A stretch of DNA of 64,000 nt, taken from positions 8,444,406 through 8,508,405 of the forward strand of contig JARUPZ010000018.1 of the NCBI GenBank assembly GCA_031213475.1. The letters run 5' to 3'. The notes under the pieces were generated by a model. It did not search any database and had not been told where the DNA came from. It saw nothing but the letters and a program-made list of their open reading frames with translations. The position numbers and the translations under genes were made by a program. Origin of the DNA: Nereocystis luetkeana. Taxonomy: Eukaryota; Sar; Phaeophyceae; Laminariales; Laminariaceae. This document shows positions 39,896 through 51,408 of the stretch, piece after piece; within the stretch, counting starts at the first letter, position 1; every line of letters starts with the position of its first letter.

Positions 39896-42503
39896 ATAAC
39901 TACCAGGTGCAAGACTAGACTACAGCGCTATACTACCGACAGCTGTAAAGCCGCGGGCACTTACACTCCCCCGCGGGTATCTGTCCGTGAAAGATGTGCG
40001 CAGGCTATCGGTGGGCGTCAAGACAAGACCCGGTATCAAGTCACAGTAGTAGCTCTTCCTCGCCCCTCGGCATATTATAAAAACACCGCCCACGAAAAGG
40101 ATGGCCCGCTCCAGAGCGTAGCGCAGTCTGCGTGGGCTCCAAGGATAATGACAGCCCCTGCACCATCAACAAGCCTAAAAAGTATCAGCTCGTCCAGTCC
40201 TCGTCTGTCCTGTGCAGGAAAGGTTTGCGCCCTTGATTCCTTCATGACTACCGCCCACATTTTTGTGGGCAAAGCAGTTGGAAACTGGGTTCCAACGTCT
40301 TGGGGTAGTAAAGGTCTCCGGCTCCTACAATTCACACCCTTACAAATACATACCGTAAGAAATTCGACCCCTTGACAGGGACGACGGGTGCGTGGCGTAC
40401 TGCTTGCTCCCCGCCGCCTGTCTCTGGCGCATGTAAATTCCTATAGCTTTAGCTACGGTATATATTCGCTACTACTACTGTACTCGTCCTGACGACTGTT
40501 CCTACCACGGCTCTACTGCACTTGGCCAACAGAAGACTAAGCAACGCCTCATTACGTGACGCAGTAAACATCTCTAAACACGACTACTGTACTGCCGTAC
40601 GCAAAAGCAGTACGCAAAAGCAGCAGCAAGCAGCAGCTCAGAAAAGGCCAGATGTTGTTGCTCTACGCACCAGATTTCGGACACTCAACCGTCGCCACTG
40701 GTGTCATATGGTACTGCTTGCAGACGGCGATGACGCGTGCTGCCGACTCCGAAGTAAACACACCCCAAACTGCCATCCGCTGTCGGAACCTCACACCACG
40801 GTGCATGCCGCACAGCCCATAGATCTACGTGACCTCATACTCGCTACAGAGAGATACACCAGCATCCCCCTCCGCCGGACGCTCTCCGGCTTTGCATGCA
40901 CGGATTCGTAACAGCCCTAAAAGGAAGGCAGGAAAACCCATTGCTATGCCCGCCACCACCTGCTTTCCAAACCCACTCCCACTCCCAACTTCTCCACGCG
41001 TCCAATCCCCCTTGCAAGCAACCGGGCAACGAACTGCGCGAAATCAGTACCACGCCATCCGGAAATGTACCGGTAAGGACCGGTTGGGTATTCACAATTG
41101 CACCAAAAACGGCCGTCACCCTTACGGGAAGAAGAGTGGTACTTTATAGCAATTAGTCGACCGGATCGAGCAGGGCAGAGAGAGTGCCTTCGCCACGGCC
41201 ACGTCGAACTCGGTGACAACACCGAGGAGATTCCTTGGGAGCCACAGCACATCGTACTAATAGCGTCCGCCTGAATCCCAACGGATTAAATAAAGAGTAA
41301 GAAGCTAAAAAGGCGGGGACCGGACAGGAGCTAAAACACTACAAGCAGGGGGAAAGCCCCTTCCCCGTACAGACTCGGGCAGCTCTAAGGCGCGCTTGAG
41401 CTTAGCGCCTCGGTCTATGGGACAGGTATTTTTAGGTACACTTGAGTCCACGGAAACAAAAAAAAAAAAAAACGATTCGGCGTCTGCTACGAACTACCTG
41501 ACGCAATATCATCACACCAGGGGCTCAGCTCAAAGCTACCCGGCTCTAGGCGAACGGGACATTGAATTGCACTATATTGTCGGGAAAACTCGCCCTGACG
41601 CTTGTTTGTCAGCCACACCACCACACCAGGGGGTCCGTCTACCTCCAAGCTACCCTTTCGGACAGGAGCCGGCGACGCCAACGTGAGGTGAACTCCGACG
41701 AGGCTTGAGATCCCCGCAATACAGCTCCGAGAACCCCCGAAAGCGACACCAGGCGTGCGGATAACAATAACGGGCTGGTAGCATTACCTTGCCGACGTCA
41801 CTGTTTCCCGGGGGAGGGGGGGGGGGGGGGGGGGGTTCCCGCGGAAACACTTATTCTTTCTGCGGGCAACCTAGACACTAGGTTTTTTATATCCGTTCGC
41901 AGAGTTACGACTGAATCACGGGGCGAAACATACCACCTCCTACATCATGATGCCACTGCTGTAGAGGGGCGTCCTTTCCGCGCTTTCGAGTCAGGAACCT
42001 GCGGGCGACAACGAGGACAGCTCCCGGCGCCGCGACATTCTCTACCTTTCCCTCCACATGGAACTTGCAGCGCTCGACTTGCCTAATTCAAATAAACTTG
42101 AACGGCGTATCGCACGATATGTCATTTGCCCACTGACGTTGCTGGAGGAAAAAAAAACACACACACACACACACAGCCCATTTTTGGCGCTGTCCTCGCT
42201 CGTGCTCCAGACGCATGCACGGATAATTGGCGTCCACAGCACCGCAGCCCACCGTGACAGTACTTGCGGTAGCGACGTTTCACCCGTGCCGAGACGTGAA
42301 GCCCGACTAGGGCCGCGCAAATCAGACTAACCCGACCGCAAACCGACGGATACGACCGCTTGCACCTGCAAAATTGTATCCCACGCTACTTCCGAGTAGT
42401 TCGTCCCCAAAAACATGAGGAGCGGTTTCTACGTAAATATGTTAAAAACACACACACACGCACCGACACACGAGGGAGGGCGTACTTCCCGCTGGCGTAT
42501 CGT

Positions 42504-42956
42504 TTAATAATCTCCCCCGGCATCAACGCTAATGTCCTCGCTATCCTCGTCATCAGCCGCCGCCCCCACCGCCCCTAGGCCAACACCCTCGGTGGTGGTA
42601 GCCGCGGGGGCTGACCATTGCGGGAAAACCGGAACAGTCGATCCACCAGCCGCGGCCGCCGCAGGCGTATCGGCCACTACCCGAAGAGCTGGAGGGGCCA
42701 CGCAAGAGGCAGCAATGGCCACCGCTGCCCTTTCCGCCTCTTGGGCTATATCCGCGGTGGTCGCTTCGTCCTCGACCAATCTCGCAACATCACGTTTCCG
42801 GACTTTGGCGCTCAACTCGGTCGCCGAGCTCCCCACGCCCCCCCCCCCTGCTCGCCGCTCGGCTCGGTTCCTTCCATCCGGACACCTCTTCTTCATCGAA
42901 GGCTCCCCATGCAGCTCCTGATGCAAAGCGATGGAGAAGGACGCAGTCCACGACAA
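42504..42956 (-). CDS. Possible 3' exon, acidic Ala-rich C-terminus
   Basis: An open frame ending in TAA with a helical, coding-like stretch (KVRKRDVARLVEDEATTADI, then an Ala-rich segment) and an acidic tail (DDEDSEDISVDAGGDY). No known domain was recognised. It may be the C-terminus of the transposase-like gene upstream on the same strand, but no joining exon was found. The start given is the first Met in frame; an acceptor could lie inside. Confidence 0.35.
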   Translation of the reverse strand: MSWTASFSIALHQELHGEPSMKKRCPDGRNRAERRAGGGGVGSSATELSAKVRKRDVARLVEDEATTADIAQEAERAAVAIAASCVAPPALRVVADTPAAAAAGGSTVPVFPQWSAPAATTTEGVGLGAVGAAADDEDSEDISVDAGGDY

Positions 42957-43463
42957 AAATCGAGGAGCATCTCAGCATAAAAATAAGCACACTGTTTGTA
43001 TGCCTGGCACGCTCCTGCGGCGAGGGTGTGCTGATGGGTTTTCTATAGACCACCGGCATTTTGCGAAGGGGAACAAGAACAAAAACGAAACGTCCCCAGG
43101 AGGGAAAAAGTATGACGACATCGCCCTCCTTTTCGTCTTTTCGCGCCTGTTTTTCCCCCAGAACAATCTCACGTTATTTTGTGTTCCCCTTGCCAAGAGT
43201 TGTCTTCACAAAATTCTGACAGCGAAACAAAACACCGGGGACGGGGGCGGCTAAGGACGCCATGTGCCGGCAAAACGGTCCTTTCCCTCGCAGAGGTACC
43301 CGGCACGGGAGCTCAGGAACTCATCAGGATAAAACCGCGAGCGTGCGCAACCTCGTGGAGCGCACAGCGTTTGAATGTTTCTTACCGAACACCACAAACA
43401 CACAAAAGAAACCGCACTCGTATACACGTATGTACGACTGCTGTGCAAGGAGTGGATTGCACG

Positions 43464-43497
43464 GGGTGGGTGGGTGGGTGGGTAGGTGGGTGGGTCA
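43464..43497 (+). repeat. (GGTG)n microsatellite
   Basis: GGGTGGGTGGGTGGGTGGGT with one variant unit. The runs of three G could form a G-quadruplex. Confidence 0.85.
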
Positions 43498-43769
43498 ATA
43501 CAGCAAAGTGACCACCACTGCTTTGCCGGCGTTTCAAAGCAAGCGTTTGAGTCGTGGCAGGGTGATAGCTGCCGGTCCGTCTGGCCGTACTGACAGCACT
43601 GATAGCTGCGTTTATCACTCGGGGTGATGGCCGGCGCAACACAACACAACACTTCACACCCAAAAACTGCCAAAGCATTTTCTCTGCGGGAACGCAAGAT
43701 ACCGGCGCAATCAACCTGTCCATACCATCATCGACGGGGGACCGCCCCCTCACAGCACACGCACACACA

Positions 43770-44056
43770 ACGCTAGAGCTCAAAGCGTACGGCAGCCGTA
43801 CCTCCTGTTCACCGTCAAGGCTGCGTCTGATGTACGACATCGCATCCGAAAGCCACTCCGCACCCCCTCTTGCCCTGGCCGTGTTAATCGCCTTGTTCGC
43901 CACAGCGCGAACGTCGCGCTTGCTGAAGTGCTCGGCTTTCGTCAGCCTGATGTTCCCGGAAGTTTGGTTCCAGGAGGCGATGAAGGTCTGGTACGAAGGG
44001 ATATTGCCACCCCCTGTCCTCCACGGTGCGCACTCACAGAAGATGTTGTAGACCAT
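43770..44056 (-). CDS. Transposase-like exon C
   Basis: The acceptor GTTTGTAG precedes 44056. It encodes MVYNIFCECAPWRTGG, YQTFIASWNQTSGNIRLTKA, HFSKRDVR, then a second WLS module (GGAEWLSDAMSYIRRSLDG to VRLPY). It joins exon B in phase 0. The 3' limit is uncertain; a GTACGG donor at about 43803 would cut the second module. Confidence 0.45.
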
Positions 44057-44836
44057 CTACAAACGGTACAAAACAAAACACAAGGACCACACCCGGGCGG
44101 GCAACGACGCACATACAAAAGCGGCGTTTTTTTAGTGGGGAGAGGGGTCGGTTTGAGAAGAGGAGGATCCTCAAGTCCTTTAACCCATTTAGAACTGCAC
44201 CCCCCGGGGGGTGGGGACAGGATAAATTACTGGGGTTTAGGCTCACGCATATTATACCGCTACGGTCGTAAAATACAAGGACCGCTACGTCTTCACATTC
44301 ATGTCTAAAAACCTCCTTATATTTCCGATCAGAGTGACCAGTATCTGGTATGTTTTACGTAAAGAGGAGCTGCTGAAAGGGATACTACCCGTTCTTGCAG
44401 CTCTGAGCATGGCGAAAAACATCGAGAGGGTATGAGGAGTCACCTTCACAGTACGTGGGGGGGGGGGGTACGCTCTTGCGCAAGGGGATTGTCGTACGGT
44501 ACGGCGATCGGGGGTGCGTCAAAACAGAACAGATACTACGGACACAAAGTTGTTCCTATAGACAGCACCACTCCGTTCATCTCTTCAAGTCACATGACTT
44601 CAAAGAGTGCTTGGTCGGCGCGGGTGAAGCATGACAGAGAAACAAGCCTGTTCTCTCTACGTACTCCTTCGCACGGTTACCGCAGCGCAGAGAGCATGAA
44701 CTACTGGTGACTCTGCTACCTGCTAGCTGCTGCAGCTGCCGCTGCCGGTATGTCGACACGCGGCAGCTATGTACGGCAGAAGGCCCGCTCGTTTCTTGCT
44801 TTGAATGCTGGAAAAAAAAAGCAGTAATGGTTTCAC

Positions 44837-44960
44837 CCGTTTAGTGGGGAAGGGCAAGTAGATCTCGTGCCCGTCTAGCTGCGGCTCAAAGTGACGCGCC
44901 ACCTCCGACAGCCACTCTGCGATTCGGTCGGCAGCCGTGTTGACACGGTCTCTTTTTTTC
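44837..44960 (-). CDS. Transposase-like exon B
   Basis: Acceptor TTTGTTGCAG and donor ACGG|GTGAAA. It encodes AADRIAEWLSEVARHFEPQL and DGHEIYLPFPTKR. It needs a preceding exon ending in phase 2, whereas exon A ends in phase 0. Confidence 0.5.
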
Positions 44961-45355
44961 CTGCAACAAATAACGCCAACGACACCAACACAGGGGAGGG
45001 GGGACGCCCGGCTGGCGAGGGTGAGCGGGAAAAACGAAACAAACCGCTGAACAATGTACCGGTAGATAAATGTGAACATGGAGAGGCGAAGAGCTCTTTC
45101 AGGACTTGGGAGAGGCGAAGAAAGGGATGAACAAAGGAGGGGCTACAACGGCATAGGCCACACGCGAAAAAAAAAAAAACGGCGCTGCACGTATCATAGC
45201 AATATGTCGTTGTTGGGTTAACCCACATAACTAGGCGTGCGCTGTCTTCCAGTGACCCGGCGTTGCTGGGTTGGCGTTGCGGTTAGGGCATGGTACGTTC
45301 TGTGCCGGGGGGTAAGCTGCAAGGAATTCCACAGCACGCTCGCAACGTGATAATA

Positions 45356-45464
45356 CTATTACGGGGGATCATAGTAAATAGAACCAAATATTGTTAGTAA
45401 AAATAGGTAAATATAAAGGTTTTCGTGTATACCATAGGTCCTATTAATTATGGCCCCCCGTAAA
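45356..45464. mobile_element. MITE, ACGGGGGACC family, copy 17
   Basis: TATTACGGGGGATCATAGTA to TTATGGCCCCCCGTAAA. Confidence 0.87.
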
Positions 45465-45801
45465 TACTGTGGTGGTCTACCTTTCTCGAGGTGTAGATCG
45501 CCCACCCTATATATTGCGGTCAGTTCCTAAACAACAATGCGGTTGGTGAGACCGCGCTTCTCATTTTCTTGGTCGTTGTACGAATCTGGGTCCCAGTAAC
45601 GTTCTTGTTTCGTGGTTAAGGTTTGTTAGATGTCCCGACAACAATAGTTGGGCCAGCCCTAAGAGAGAGAAAGGTAGAAAGGCATTATTCTCGAAATAAA
45701 AGGTGTGTGGCGGCGATCAGGTTTTCTATTGGCCAACCTATTTGAAGGAGAGCAAACGGATTGGAGGGTGTTTGGTGTCCGCAATTTTCCTACACGAAGG
45801 T

Positions 45802-46105
45802 CAATATATTTCATCGAAAATTAAAGAGACCTTTTGGTCAATTTATTTCATTGGAAATTAAAGAGACCTATTGGTCAATCTATTTAATTGGAAATTAAAG
45901 AGACCTATCGGTCAATCGATTTCATTGGAAATTAAAGAGACCTATCGGTCAATCTATTTTATTGGGAATTAAACAGACCTATTGGTCAATCTTTTTCATT
46001 GGAAATTAGAGAGACTTATCGGTCAATCTAAAGAGGCCTATCGGTCAATCTATTCTATTGGAAATTAAAGAGATCTATTGGTCAATCTATTTCATTGGAA
46101 CTTAA
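45802..46105 (+). repeat. 37 bp tandem array, about 8 units
   Basis: The unit reads CAATCTATTTCATTGGAAAT then TAAAGAGACCTATTGGT, with a few substitutions each and one internally deleted unit near 46015. CCTATTGG/CCAATAGG palindromes recur here and in the next repeats. Confidence 0.92.
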
Positions 46106-46194
46106 AGATAACGTTATGTATCCTATTGGTTTCCTTCCAACCGGATTGACCAATAGGATAACGGCGGGCACTCAATACCTTTTCTCTATTTGCT

Positions 46195-47045
46195 GAATTG
46201 CGTTATTGGTGTTCTTCCAAGGCCGCCTCTCTAACCGGCTTTTCTCTTGCGGCCTTATTCTCCTGTTTCGCGTAGAAGAAATATTAAGGCCGCAAGCGAA
46301 AAGTCAACGCAGAGAGGGGGGTGCTCGTGCGTCCTGGAGGGCACCAAGCACACACTGTAGGATGCTTGTATAGACTTCTATCAATAGATAACGGTATACT
46401 TGGTGCACGCAGCTTTCCTATTGGTCCATTCACTTGAAAGGAAATTAGACAGAATTCAAGGTAGTTGGTGCCATCCGTTTCCCTATTGGTCAGTTCATTC
46501 GAAACGAAAACCGAGAGAAATACCAGTTCGTGCCCACACTTTTCATCTTGCTTTGAAAAAAAATGACCCGCAGGAAAACTGCGGGCTCCAGTCCGCACTG
46601 CCCACAATTTTCCCATTGGCCAATCCATACGAAAGGGAACCAATAGGAAAACTGCGGGCACCGAACACCTTTATTCGCTGAAATAGTCTACTGCCCGCAG
46701 TTTTCCTATTGGTTCCCTTTCATATGGATTGACCAATAGGAGAACTGCGGGCACCGAACACCTTTATTCGCTGGAATAGCCCACTGCCCGCAGTTTTCCT
46801 ATTGGTTCCCTTTCATATGGATTGACCAATAGGAGAACTGCGGGCACCGAACACCTTCAGTTGCTGAATTGCACTCTTGGGGTCCTCCAGAAATGCACAA
46901 AACACCTCCCTCTCTAGATTTACTTTTCTTCTGCACCCGTTCTGGGAGAAGAAAATAAGGCCGCAACAGAAAATACGTAAATAAGAGAGGGAGGCGTTTT
47001 TGCACTCTGGAGGACACGAAGAATGTAGGATGCTTGTAAGGCCGG
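46195..47045. repeat. Foldback elements flanking 93 bp palindromic tandem units
   Basis: Two copies of a self-complementary segment lie at about 46195-46375 and 46870-47045. Each has CCTCTCT near one side and AGAGAGG near the other, around GGCCTTATT/AAGGCCGCAA. Between them, at 46600-46860, units of 93 bp repeat. Each pairs CTGCCCGCAGTTTTCCTATT with CCAATAGGAGAACTGCGGGC. No coding content seen. Confidence 0.8.
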
Positions 47046-47668
47046 GAAAAAGGGTGTGACGTCAGCATCCACGGCGAAACTAAATTTCATCACCTATTCC
47101 GAAAAATGCAAGCTATTTACCCTCGGATGACTACACCGGTCGCCGAGGCATTCTCCACCAAAAGCAGAAGTTTCCCTTCAAACGAACTGACCAGCAGGAA
47201 AGCTGTGCGGGCGAGAACTACCTTTCTCTCTCTGTGTACCTGGTCGTCCTGCATCGCCTACGTGCACGAATGGGAGGGAGGGAGGGAGGGCCGGTTGGCC
47301 TTCTACGGGGCTGTCGCATTCCACGCTCGATCTCATCATCGGAAATCGACTCCAAGTAAATGCCTCAAGTGAGCGTTGGATATCTGATCGAAAGTTTCGA
47401 TTTATCGAGATCTATGTCGTATCGGACGTGCTTTCCCCTCCCATCCCGAAGCATTCCCGTGTTATTTAAAGCAGATACGTACGTGGACGAAAGCTTCGAC
47501 GTATTGATCAAATATCGAAATCAAGTACAAATAAATCGATTATATACTAGGTACCGGTTAGCTCTTTTTCTTTTCGGCTCACCCGTATCGTCTCGAACGA
47601 TATCCAACACCTACAACACTAAACGTAGCTATAGCCAGGGTACCCCCGACACGCCCTTACATGCTCAC

Positions 47669-48117
47669 GGGCCCGACGCCGCCGGCGGATCGTATGAGAT
47701 TGAAGGAAACGCCCATCAGAGCGCGGTAGAAAGTCCAGCAAACGCGCATGGCCCTAGGTCCGTCGCGAACATACAATTCCTTCCTCCCGGGGGAAAAGCA
47801 TTCTCGAACATGGATCTTGCGGGCCGTCTGCGTCTCCCTCCCGCGCTTGGGCAACCCCGCTCGAGTTCGCTCCAACGCCTCTCTGTCCCACGCCTCGTTG
47901 CACTTGCGCGCGCAGCAGGACCGGTGCAGGGTACCGTCGGGCGGACCGGTCAAGACGCCGAACGCCGAGCCGTCGAGCAGTCTCTCGATGGAGACGAAAA
48001 CCTGAGGTTTGTCGACGTGCGGGATGCGCTTCCGGGTCGTGACGTACTTGCGCTTCTTGCTGCTGCGGTTTACCGGTGCGAGATCGCCATTGTTGCTCTC
48101 GCCGCCCGCGCTGTTAC
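47669..48117 (-). CDS. Transposase-like exon A (5' limit uncertain)
   Basis: The frame runs from the CAG/GTT repeat region through SSKKRKYVTTRKRIPHV, VFVSIERLLDGSAFGV, SCCARKCNEAWDREAL and QTARKIHVRECF to RVCWTFYRALMGVSFNLIR. It stops at the donor GGGCCC|GTGAGC. The Cys pattern and the RVCWTF..L.GVS ending suggest a zinc-binding N-terminal region of a transposase-like protein. The plus-strand frame over the same bases is its shadow. Confidence 0.5.
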
Positions 48118-48125
48118 CATCTCTG

Positions 48126-48151
48126 ACTGTTGTTGTTGTTGTTGTCGTTGC

Positions 48152-48188
<37 letters not shown>

Positions 48189-48375
48189 GCTGTTGCTGCT
48201 GGCGCTGCCGGTGCTGGTGCTGCTGGTGTTGGCGCTGCTGGTATTGATGCTGTCGGTGCCGCCGTGGGTGCTGCTGCCGCTGTTGGAGCTGATGCTGCCG
48301 CCGCTGCTGCTGCCGCTGCTACTGCTGCTGCTGCCGCCGCTGCCGCTGCCGCTGCCGCTACCGCTACCGTGGCGG
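48126..48375. repeat. (GTT)n to (CTG/CCG)n trinucleotide tract
   Basis: A (GTT)n run merges into CTG- and CCG-rich DNA. If exon A extends here, the minus strand would code Thr, Asn or Ser/Gly stretches depending on frame. Confidence 0.85.
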
Positions 48376-48693
48376 TGGCGGCGGCGTCTGTGGCCTCCTG
48401 ACCCTGAGGTGCTCTCGTATCGCTGTCCCCGACCTGGCGACGAGTGAGGGATGCAGCAGGCTTGCAACATCAGTAGCAGCATCAGTAGCAGCGTCAGCAT
48501 CGTCCGCGTCAGCCCCAGGACAGCAGGGATTTGAGCGAGACCGCTCCAACTTTGGCAACGGCGAACTACAGTAGTATATATTGTGATCGTACGCCGTATA
48601 GTGGCGGATACTACGCTACGATTACATACAAGGATACCCGTGGTGAAAATGCGCTCGAGGATTGATACTGTAGGGAGTACAGGCACCTAGACC

Positions 48694-48783
48694 TATCTAC
48701 GACCGCCCGAAAATGTAAAGAGCGTTCGAGTTTCCGTATTAATGCCCATACGGTCCTTACATTTCCGGACGGAGAGGTAGTAC
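48694..48783. mobile_element. Tc1/mariner-like MITE, degenerate
   Basis: CTACGACCGCCCGAAAATGT to CATTTCCGGACGGAGAGGTA. The same architecture as 23637. Confidence 0.6.
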
Positions 48784-49760
48784 ATACAACGAAGTTTATC
48801 ACGGTACACCTGGCATACGAGGGTATGTACAACAGGCATGTGACACAGAGCATCGGCAATACTACAGAAGTACAGCCTGTACACTGACTACTGAAGGACT
48901 CGTACTGATTGTGTAGGCTGGTACGTGCGGCCTGCCGATGTTGACCTACCGCTGGCAGCATACTTCGAAGTGTTACCCCTCGTACACAATACACCCAGTC
49001 CTTGGCCCTGGTTCCTCCCGCTAGCGTGTGTACACGATGCGAAAGAGACTTGACAGTCCACATTCGCTCGAACAATACAACTATGTACGATATCAGGTAA
49101 ATGTTATTATAAATAATAGTTCTACAGCAGTACAGCCGGTAGTACTGCTGTCTGTTGTGTAGACTGCTGTATCTTACCTGGTACGTACTCTGCTGCCAGG
49201 TAAAACACACTGGCAATCGATCGCACTTAAATATTTGACGTTTGCCGGCGTATATATAAAGCTAACTATTGACAACTGGATGTTCACGTGTCTATGATAC
49301 GAGTACGCTGTCTGCTCCTTATATCTGATACTCACGCGTGTACGTACGTAAAGCGTCAGTATTAACGCTACTCGGAATGGTGTACGATATCGTATCGAAA
49401 GTGCGATGTATCGAACTTTCGACATGCTGCTGTACCGTACCGAGCAAAGATGTCAGGAGACAGAATTTTCACGACTTGATAGACAGCAAGTTTGCCTTTT
49501 GCATGCCTTGACTCACACCAAACTACTAGGTTTGAGTATGAAACACTTGGCTCTATACCCTTGACAGCGCACATTTTTCCTTAGCTTGACATGTTCCTAC
49601 CGGGTAACATCTTTGGTACCGAGCGTGTCTATTTTTCCCGCCATCCACTACGACAGGCCCCGTGTTTTTTATGCTGACACAGCCGTACTGCTACAGGGGT
49701 CGACGAATGCAGAAACGAAATGATAGATCGGGTGGCTAGGTATCGGTTCGACTACAGCTC

Positions 49761-49856
49761 TTAACCCCTTTAGAACCGCAGTCCCATTTGGGGACAAAAC
49801 TACTTGAAATTTGACTGGTTTGTCCCCAGAACGGGACTGCGGTTCTAAAAGGGTTA
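49761..49856. mobile_element. piggyBac-like MITE, intact, TTAA-flanked
   Basis: TTAACCCCTTTAGAACCGCA to GGACTGCGGTTCTAAAAGGG and TTAA, 96 bp. It is the same length as the copy at 30221. Confidence 0.85.
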
Positions 49857-49949
49857 ACAGACTTTTGCCTGTATCTCCCTCTCTTTCGTGTTGCTTCGTC
49901 CGTGCAACAGATATCTGTCCTTCCTGAGTACGTATGTATGATTTCCGTC

Positions 49950-50185
49950 TAAAAAAGGATTCAATTGTTGAGAGCGCCTTGCAGCGTGGGTAGGCACAAT
50001 TCGATGCGAGTCGACGAGGGAAGAAAAGGCTGAAATCTTCTCGCGATAAAAATGAAGGCACGTACCGTAGCGGGAAGGGGGGAGAAGAGCCTGCTATGTG
50101 ACCCCGGATCTGAGTTACGAGTTGGAAGGAGAGAGATAAGAAAATGGGCGAAGATAATAAATGGGATGAGCAAAAAAAAAAAAAA
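49950..50185 (+). mobile_element. SINE, lacking the tRNA head
   Basis: Matches 36105-36330 from AAAGGATTCAATTGTTGAGA to the A-tail. The 5' truncation is typical of reverse-transcribed elements. Confidence 0.82.
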
Positions 50186-50389
50186 ACATAGTAGCAGCCT
50201 TTCTGAAGTCCTTGCGTCGTTTGTATCTGTTTCAGTTCAGACCTTCGTTTTTGCTTTTATTGCCTTTTTGTTCGTATTTTTCTGGCCTTGCCTGTCTGTG
50301 TTGTTGTGTTCTCGTACCCGGTACGCTGGCATTTCGCTTGCTTGACACTTGAATTTGCGATTATTTTTTTATTTTCGGGTCTTCCTCTG

Positions 50390-50500
50390 TCTCACAGTCT
50401 GTGACCACAGAAGCAGTATCTCTCTAGGATAAGGAATCAGGACGGACACTGGGTGTACTGAGGAAGCTGCGTAGAAAGGACGAATTAATGTGAAGACAGC
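50390..50500 (+). repeat. Dispersed repeat family 5, copy
   Basis: CTGTGACCACAGAAGCAGTA, CTCTAGGATAAGGAATCAGG and CGAATTAATGTGAAG. It runs into an (AAC)n tract. Confidence 0.6.
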
Positions 50501-50525
50501 AACAACAACAACAACGACAACAACG

Positions 50526-50583
<58 letters not shown>
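50490..50583 (+). repeat. (AAC)n microsatellite
   Basis: About 30 AAC units with two GAC interruptions. Confidence 0.92.
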
Positions 50584-51186
50584 CTGACGGAAGCTTGAAC
50601 AGACCGGTATCAAACATCGATATCGTATCGATTACGATATTTTTTCATTTATCGGTATCATATTGAACTCGATTCCGATATCGATATCCAGCACTAGTTA
50701 TTACCAGGTACCTGGTACAGGGTACTGCTGTAACTGTAAAGTACGTACGTACTGCTGCTGCTGCTGCTGCTGCCGTAGCCCTCTCGTTAAATCATATCGT
50801 CCCACTATTAACAGTCTGTACCAGGTATTAATAGATAGCTAATATCCTCGTGCGTAGTGCCAGTAATCATGCCTGGCTGGTACAGCACACCTCTATGAAC
50901 GGAAAAATAAGGAGCGTTTTTATGTAAACATGAACACCAATTGGTCTTTACATTTGCGTCCATGTGAGTATGGTACAGAGACGCTACATGTATCATAGAC
51001 GTACAACTGCTGTCTGTAGGTCTACGATTATTGAGCACGTAGCACTCTCCCGCCATCATGAGAGGAATGCCACTATTGCTGTTGTTCGCCTGAGAGCCCA
51101 CCAAAACCACCTCACCGCCTGCGCTGCCACGGAGGAGGGAGGTTTCGGGGCTCGTGCGGCGGGAGCACAACCAGGAGCGCTTCCGT

Positions 51187-51408
51187 AAGCCAGCGCCGCC
51201 GAGCTCGAGGGCCCGCCCGAGTTACTCGGAGATGATGAAGAAAGCAAAGTACACATCATCAGGAATCCGGGGCAGCAGCGGCTGAAAGAAGCGCGCCAGA
51301 GGTTGGCTGAGAAGAGGAATGAGACAGAGACGAGTGATGGGGCGATAGAGAGAGAGGGGTGCGTGGGACGACCGAGCAAGGCTATGGTGACACCAGGCAC
51401 ATCCTAGT
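51187..51408 (+). CDS. Possible orphan 3' exon with GRPSK motif
   Basis: After an AG at 51184-51186 the frame reads ASAAELEGPPELLGDDEESK, IIRNPGQQRLKEARQRLAEK and GCVGRPSKAM, then TAG at about 51406. The charged helix and AT-hook-like GRPSK suggest a DNA-binding protein tail, possibly transposon-derived. No upstream exon was found, and the frame could be chance. Confidence 0.22.

Larger units (their letters stand above)
35045..42503. other. Gene-poor region between CPBP and transposase-like genes
   Basis: About 7.5 kb in which no supported exon was found. It holds a reversed 225-240 bp MITE fragment (about 35773-35935), a SINE, the TRIM-like element, three ACGGGGGACC MITEs, a family-5 repeat (39225) and C/G runs. 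Frames near 40520-41250 and 42042-42330 were inspected and not accepted as genes. Confidence 0.5.
42504..48117 (-). pseudogene. Transposase-like gene remnant (multi-exon)
   Basis: Minus-strand exons near 48117-47669, 44960-44837 and 44056-about 43770 carry, in order, three modules. The first is a Cys-containing N-terminal part with CWTFYRALMGVS. The second is a WLSEVARHFEPQLDGHEIYL PF-type module. The third has YQTFIASWNQTSGNIRLTKA then FSKRDVR. This order (R.C..F....GVS; WL...LP; Y..F...W; F.KC..C) resembles the region before the DDE domain in a group of eukaryotic transposases. I recall the pattern but not an assigned superfamily. The expected Cys pair reads KRDVR, the exon phases do not all join and a WLS...LP module is duplicated, so decay is likely. 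No catalytic DDE domain was identified. Confidence 0.45.

Noticed and set aside
40520..41252. Protein-coding frames around 40.5-41.3 kb on both strands
   Set aside because: No conserved motif and no consistent splice sites; the composition is like the surrounding spacer.
47360..48247. A 295-codon plus-strand open frame
   Set aside because: It is antisense to the transposase-like exon and ends in a trinucleotide repeat read as poly-Cys. No domain is visible.
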